Notes under the pieces: model-generated | Database searches by the model: none | Seen by the model: only the letters and a program-made list of their open reading frames with translations | What the model was told of the DNA's origin: nothing | In this document: piece after piece, positions 60,780-64,000 of the stretch | Numbering within the stretch: position 1 is the first letter of the stretch | How the letters are laid out: each line of letters begins with the position of its first letter | Program-made: the position numbers and the translations under genes | Assembly: GCA_025360005.1 (NCBI GenBank) | Contig: JANYDA010000049.1 | Location: forward strand, 186,001 to 250,000 | Origin: Fibrobacteria bacterium | GTDB lineage: Bacteria > Fibrobacterota > Fibrobacteria > UBA11236 | Reading direction: 5' to 3' | Length of the DNA: 64,000 bases

Positions 60780-63435
60780 CCTTCCCTGCGGCCTTTGCAT
60801 CCGGCGCACGCTCGTTTATCGAGCGCTCGCCCCCCGCGCCCGACTCACCTCCTCCATCCTCGCTTTGGCCGTCTTGATTCCCGCGCTCGGTGCCCGGGCT
60901 CAAGGCGGCTCCGCCGTCATCACCCTGGTCATGCCCGTGGGCGCGCGCCAATTAGGCATGGGCGAAACCGCCGTCGCCATGGCTGACGACGTGTTCGGCA
61001 CCTTTTGGAACCCGGCCGGCCTGGCCTTCGGGCCGCTTTCAAACGAATGGGAATTGGTTCTGCCCAAGAGCTACCGCAAGAACGGCGTGGAGATGACCCG
61101 CGAATTCACCGCCTTGGCCACCAAGCCCCGTTCCGGCTTCCTCCTGAAGTCCACGGTATGGGCGGGCGCCAAGGACGGGCTGCTTCTGTATACCGGGAAA
61201 TTCTGGCGCGAGTACCACGAGTACGTGCTGGAACAAGGCGATCAAATCGACAAGATAGTCAGGCGCTATGCCGGCAGCGGCGACAACCTGGACACCTTGG
61301 TCAAGCGCGTCAAGGCCTACAACAATATCAAGAGCCAGAAGGATGAAGAGGATCTCATCAGCCTCAAGCTGCCCTACAATCTCCTCTTCCCGGACGAGGC
61401 GGTAACCTCCCTGGTACTGGACAACACGGACCGCCTCTGGGTGGGCACCACGGGAGGCCTATACCGCTTCGACGGTTCCGGCTGGAAGTCCTTCGACAAA
61501 GAGCCCGGCTTCACCTACCTGGGCGCGGACACGTCCGTAGTCAAGGGCGCGGACGCCAAATCCCCGGGAGTGATGGCCAAGTTCGCCGCCCTGGACACCG
61601 CCTCCTTCCGCAAGCTGGCGGATTCGTTGGCGACCGGGCGCACCAAGCCTTCCGCATCCCTCGATACCTCCAAGGCCGCGCATGCGGATACCGCCAGGGC
61701 CAAGCCCGCCGTAGCGCTCACCGTATCGGACTCCTTGAACCGCCGCGCCCTGGCCCGCACCCTGTTCGATTCCATCGCCACGGCGGCCAAGGACGGGATC
61801 CTGGAGGAAGCCGCCAATACCGCGGACTCGCTGGCCTCCAAGGCCAAGGCCGAAGCCGCCGCCGCCGGAAACGGGAACTCCCCGTTCCGCAAGCTCGGCA
61901 TCACCGCGCTCACCGTCAAGGGCAGCAGCATCTGGATCGGCAGCGAGGACGGCCTCTACGAGTACAAGAAGACAACCATCCTGCGCCGCGGCCAGAACCT
62001 GCTCCCTACCCAGGCCATCACCTCTATCGCCGCCAACGAGAACCTGGACGAAATCTACGTGGCCCTCAAGAACACCGGCATCGCGCGCTATACGCCGCCC
62101 AAGTCCTCTGGCAGCGCGGCCAAGTGGAAGATCTTCACCACCGCCGACGGCCTGGTCGACTCGGCCGTCACAAAGGTATTGCTGGACAAGGATGGACACG
62201 TCTGGGCCGCGCATGCGGCGGGCATGTCCCATTACACCGCCCTGCGCGTGTGGGAGAAGATCCATTTCAAGAAACAGCAGCTCCGCAGCCTGGCCCTCGA
62301 CGATGACGGCCATATCTGGATCGGTACCGATGAAGGCGCGTGGAAATACACGCCCAAGTACACCAACGCCAAAGGCCGCCTGGATGCCAAGAAGGCGAAA
62401 GGCGATGATGCCGGCAAATCCGACGATCATTCGGACTGGGTGCATTTCCATACCGGCAACGGCCTCACCGACAAGAACGTGCACGAGATCAAGGCGCAAG
62501 GGCCGGACATCTGGTTCGTCACCGATGCCGGCATCGAACGCTATAACAGCGCCAAGGCGCAAGTGGGCTTCTTCTACGAAAGCCTGCTCCCGGTCCTGAA
62601 TCTGCCGGATCTCTATCATGCTTTCATGGGCGCCACTTTCCCCGTGGAAGAATGGGGCACGGTGGGCGGATTCGTCAACTACGTCTCCTTTGGGCAGAAC
62701 AACCAGACCAATTCGGAGGGCGTGGAAATAGCCAAGTTCGACTCCTATGAATTGGTGGGCGCGCTCAGCTACGGAACGCGCCTGAGCAAGGATTTGGGAT
62801 TGGGCGTCAACGCCAAGTTCATCTACTCGGCGCTGGCCCAGGGCATCACCTCCAGCGGCGAAAAGACGGACGGCATCGCCATCAGCTACGCCGTGGACGC
62901 CGGCTTGCTCTGGAAGATGCCTTATATCAAGGGGCTCAACCTGGCGTTCGTCATGCAAAACATGGGTCCGGCCGTGTTCTACGTGGATCAGGCGCAAGCG
63001 GATCCCATACCGTTCACCTGGAAGGTGGGCCTGGCCTATGACCTGGTGCATACGCCCAACCATCGTCTCACCGTGGCCGCGGACGCGAACCGGGAAGCCG
63101 TCTATCGGGAGAACAACAATGCCAGCCCGGTCTATATAGGCGCCTGGAAAGCCCTGGCCTATCCCTTCGAGAACAAGGATCATACCGCATGGGAGACCTG
63201 GCAGGAAAACGTCAACCAGAGCGTGTTCAACACCGGCATGGAATACGTGTACGCCAACGTGGCCGCTTTCCGGACGGGTTACCTTTACGATCAAAGCGGC
63301 AAGCGCTATGAATTGGATCTGGGGCTCGGCTTCATGATCTCGGACATCTTGCAGGTGGACGGCACCTTCATCAAGTCTTTCGACAACGGCATCCGCAACA
63401 ACCAGAAACGATTCAGCATGTTGCTGCGGTTCTAG
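60766..63435 (+). CDS. PorV-like outer-membrane protein with an inserted beta-propeller
   Basis: 889 residues if the TTG inside the previous gene is the start; no better start was found. Signal peptide to about 45 (LIPALGARAQG). PorV/PorQ signature GARQLGMGETAVAMADDVFGTFWNPAGLA lies at 58-86. From about 208 to 600 a two-component-regulator-type propeller is inserted (LWVGTTGGLYRF, IWIGSEDGLYEY, HIWIGTDEGAWKY, IWFVTDAGIERY). After that the barrel resumes (HAFMGATFPVEEWGTVGGFVNY to FSMLLRF). PorV is about 390 residues in Bacteroidetes, where it shuttles type IX cargo. An Ala-rich stretch at 270-375 splits the propeller blades. Confidence 0.78.
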   Translation: MSSFNLPCGLCIRRTLVYRALAPRARLTSSILALAVLIPALGARAQGGSAVITLVMPVGARQLGMGETAVAMADDVFGTFWNPAGLAFGPLSNEWELVLPKSYRKNGVEMTREFTALATKPRSGFLLKSTVWAGAKDGLLLYTGKFWREYHEYVLEQGDQIDKIVRRYAGSGDNLDTLVKRVKAYNNIKSQKDEEDLISLKLPYNLLFPDEAVTSLVLDNTDRLWVGTTGGLYRFDGSGWKSFDKEPGFTYLGADTSVVKGADAKSPGVMAKFAALDTASFRKLADSLATGRTKPSASLDTSKAAHADTARAKPAVALTVSDSLNRRALARTLFDSIATAAKDGILEEAANTADSLASKAKAEAAAAGNGNSPFRKLGITALTVKGSSIWIGSEDGLYEYKKTTILRRGQNLLPTQAITSIAANENLDEIYVALKNTGIARYTPPKSSGSAAKWKIFTTADGLVDSAVTKVLLDKDGHVWAAHAAGMSHYTALRVWEKIHFKKQQLRSLALDDDGHIWIGTDEGAWKYTPKYTNAKGRLDAKKAKGDDAGKSDDHSDWVHFHTGNGLTDKNVHEIKAQGPDIWFVTDAGIERYNSAKAQVGFFYESLLPVLNLPDLYHAFMGATFPVEEWGTVGGFVNYVSFGQNNQTNSEGVEIAKFDSYELVGALSYGTRLSKDLGLGVNAKFIYSALAQGITSSGEKTDGIAISYAVDAGLLWKMPYIKGLNLAFVMQNMGPAVFYVDQAQADPIPFTWKVGLAYDLVHTPNHRLTVAADANREAVYRENNNASPVYIGAWKALAYPFENKDHTAWETWQENVNQSVFNTGMEYVYANVAAFRTGYLYDQSGKRYELDLGLGFMISDILQVDGTFIKSFDNGIRNNQKRFSMLLRF

Positions 63436-63463
63436 CGAACCCTTCCCGCAAAACGGTTCCGGA

Positions 63464-64000
63464 TCAGAGGGAAGCCATGCCCCCGCCGGCGCGCCTTTTG
63501 CCGCCAGGCCCTCGCGGCTTTTTTGCCTCCCCTTTCGCCGGTCCGGGCTCCGCGAGCATGAAGGTGCGGGCCAGGTCTTTCTTCTCGATGCAGACGCCGG
63601 AATAGAAATTGTCCGGCCCGCCCTTGTTGACCGTGGCGATCATGAACAGGGAGTCCCCGGAGAATTTCTGGAAGGTGAAGATGGAAACCCCGTAGCCATT
63701 GCTGGTGAAGCCGTCATAATGGAATTCATCCCCGCGTTTTTCGCCTTTTACCCGGGTCCGGATCAAGATCCTGTATTCGCTTGCCGTATCGCAATTGCGT
63801 ATGGTGTCCGTGAGGACGGAAAGGTAAACCTGCTTATAGGGGACCAGCCCGTCCGCCGGCACCGGCCGGAGGCGCTCCGCGCCCAATCGATCGGTATGGT
63901 TCTGCCCGTCCGAGCAGGCCAGGAGCAAGGCTAAGGAGAGAAAGCCGAGTGAGGTATGGGAGGCGGAGGGGAAACCCAGGCGGAAGCGGCCGGGCCGGTG
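63464..64000 (-). CDS. Lipoprotein, 5' end outside the window
   Basis: The frame is open through the right edge at 64000 without a good start codon, so the true start lies beyond. A hydrophobic signal (SLGFLSLALLLAC) with a lipobox leads to a mature part with YRILIRTRVKG, FHYDGFTSNGYGVSIFTFQKFSGDSLFMIATV, and a basic Gly/Arg-rich tail. I recognise no family. Probably a surface or periplasmic lipoprotein. It converges on the PorV-like gene with a 28-base gap. Confidence 0.65.
   Translation of the reverse strand, partial: HRPGRFRLGFPSASHTSLGFLSLALLLACSDGQNHTDRLGAERLRPVPADGLVPYKQVYLSVLTDTIRNCDTASEYRILIRTRVKGEKRGDEFHYDGFTSNGYGVSIFTFQKFSGDSLFMIATVNKGGPDNFYSGVCIEKKDLARTFMLAEPGPAKGEAKKPRGPGGKRRAGGGMASL

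Noticed and set aside
61459-63294. Open frame of about 610 codons on the minus strand
   Set aside because: Shadow of the PorV-like gene; composition is typical of a reverse frame in GC-rich DNA.
1-64000. CRISPR arrays, tRNA or rRNA genes, insertion sequences and phage structural genes
   Set aside because: None was recognised by eye; no regularly spaced repeats, transposase motifs, cloverleaf or rRNA-like segments were seen.

Overview
This is a gene-dense, GC-rich, Gram-negative window. The best phylum pointers are a fibro-slime domain protein (18547-20667), a PorV-type outer-membrane protein of the type IX secretion system (60766-63435) and a secreted DUF1080 protein with a sorting-like tail (23347-24582). 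LptE, many lipoproteins and aromatic-ended outer-membrane barrels confirm a two-membrane cell. I infer a Fibrobacterota-like, free-living bacterium. It carries flagellar genes (30372-34870), which cultured rumen Fibrobacter lack. I saw no rRNA, tRNA, CRISPR array, insertion sequence or prophage.

Layout. 1-22430 is mostly housekeeping and envelope: class I fumarase, an inverted CheB/receiver protein, an S41 protease, an M20 amidohydrolase, an M23 peptidase, an enlarged signal peptidase I, an Ig-like lipoprotein, a Ser/Thr kinase, an exonuclease-DinG fusion with a decayed helicase half, LptE, DapF, the fibro-slime protein, and SPOR, STAS and TPR proteins. 22474-28916 holds a thioesterase, then the DUF1080 protein and three tandem paralogous outer-membrane barrels. 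29003-34870 has two unassigned proteins and the flagellar operon flgJ-like/flgN/flgK/flgL on the minus strand.

35271-42684 is the most striking part. Five plus-strand genes in a row encode a tyrosinase, a multicopper oxidase with an extra C-terminal cupredoxin domain, a copper-radical (glyoxal/galactose oxidase-like) enzyme, a LodA-type cysteine-tryptophylquinone oxidase and its LodB-type flavoprotein partner. Copper and quinone residues are retained in each, and none has a recognisable signal peptide. I propose that they form one oxidative system, preceded by a 400-base region rich in CCGATC palindromes.

42735-56156 is regulatory and mixed: a cyclic-nucleotide-binding/DUF4388 protein, aspartate kinase, a small possibly FlgM-like protein, a DHH phosphoesterase, a DinB-like protein, a receiver-less sigma-54 activator, a CHASE2 Ser/Thr kinase, a TPR plus periplasmic-binding protein, a DUF2167 protein and an RlmD-type methyltransferase. 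56182-60119 is a minus-strand minor-pilin cluster (FimT/GspH, PilV, PilW and PilX-like). The window ends with an unknown membrane protein, the PorV-like barrel carrying an inserted beta-propeller, and a partial lipoprotein gene.
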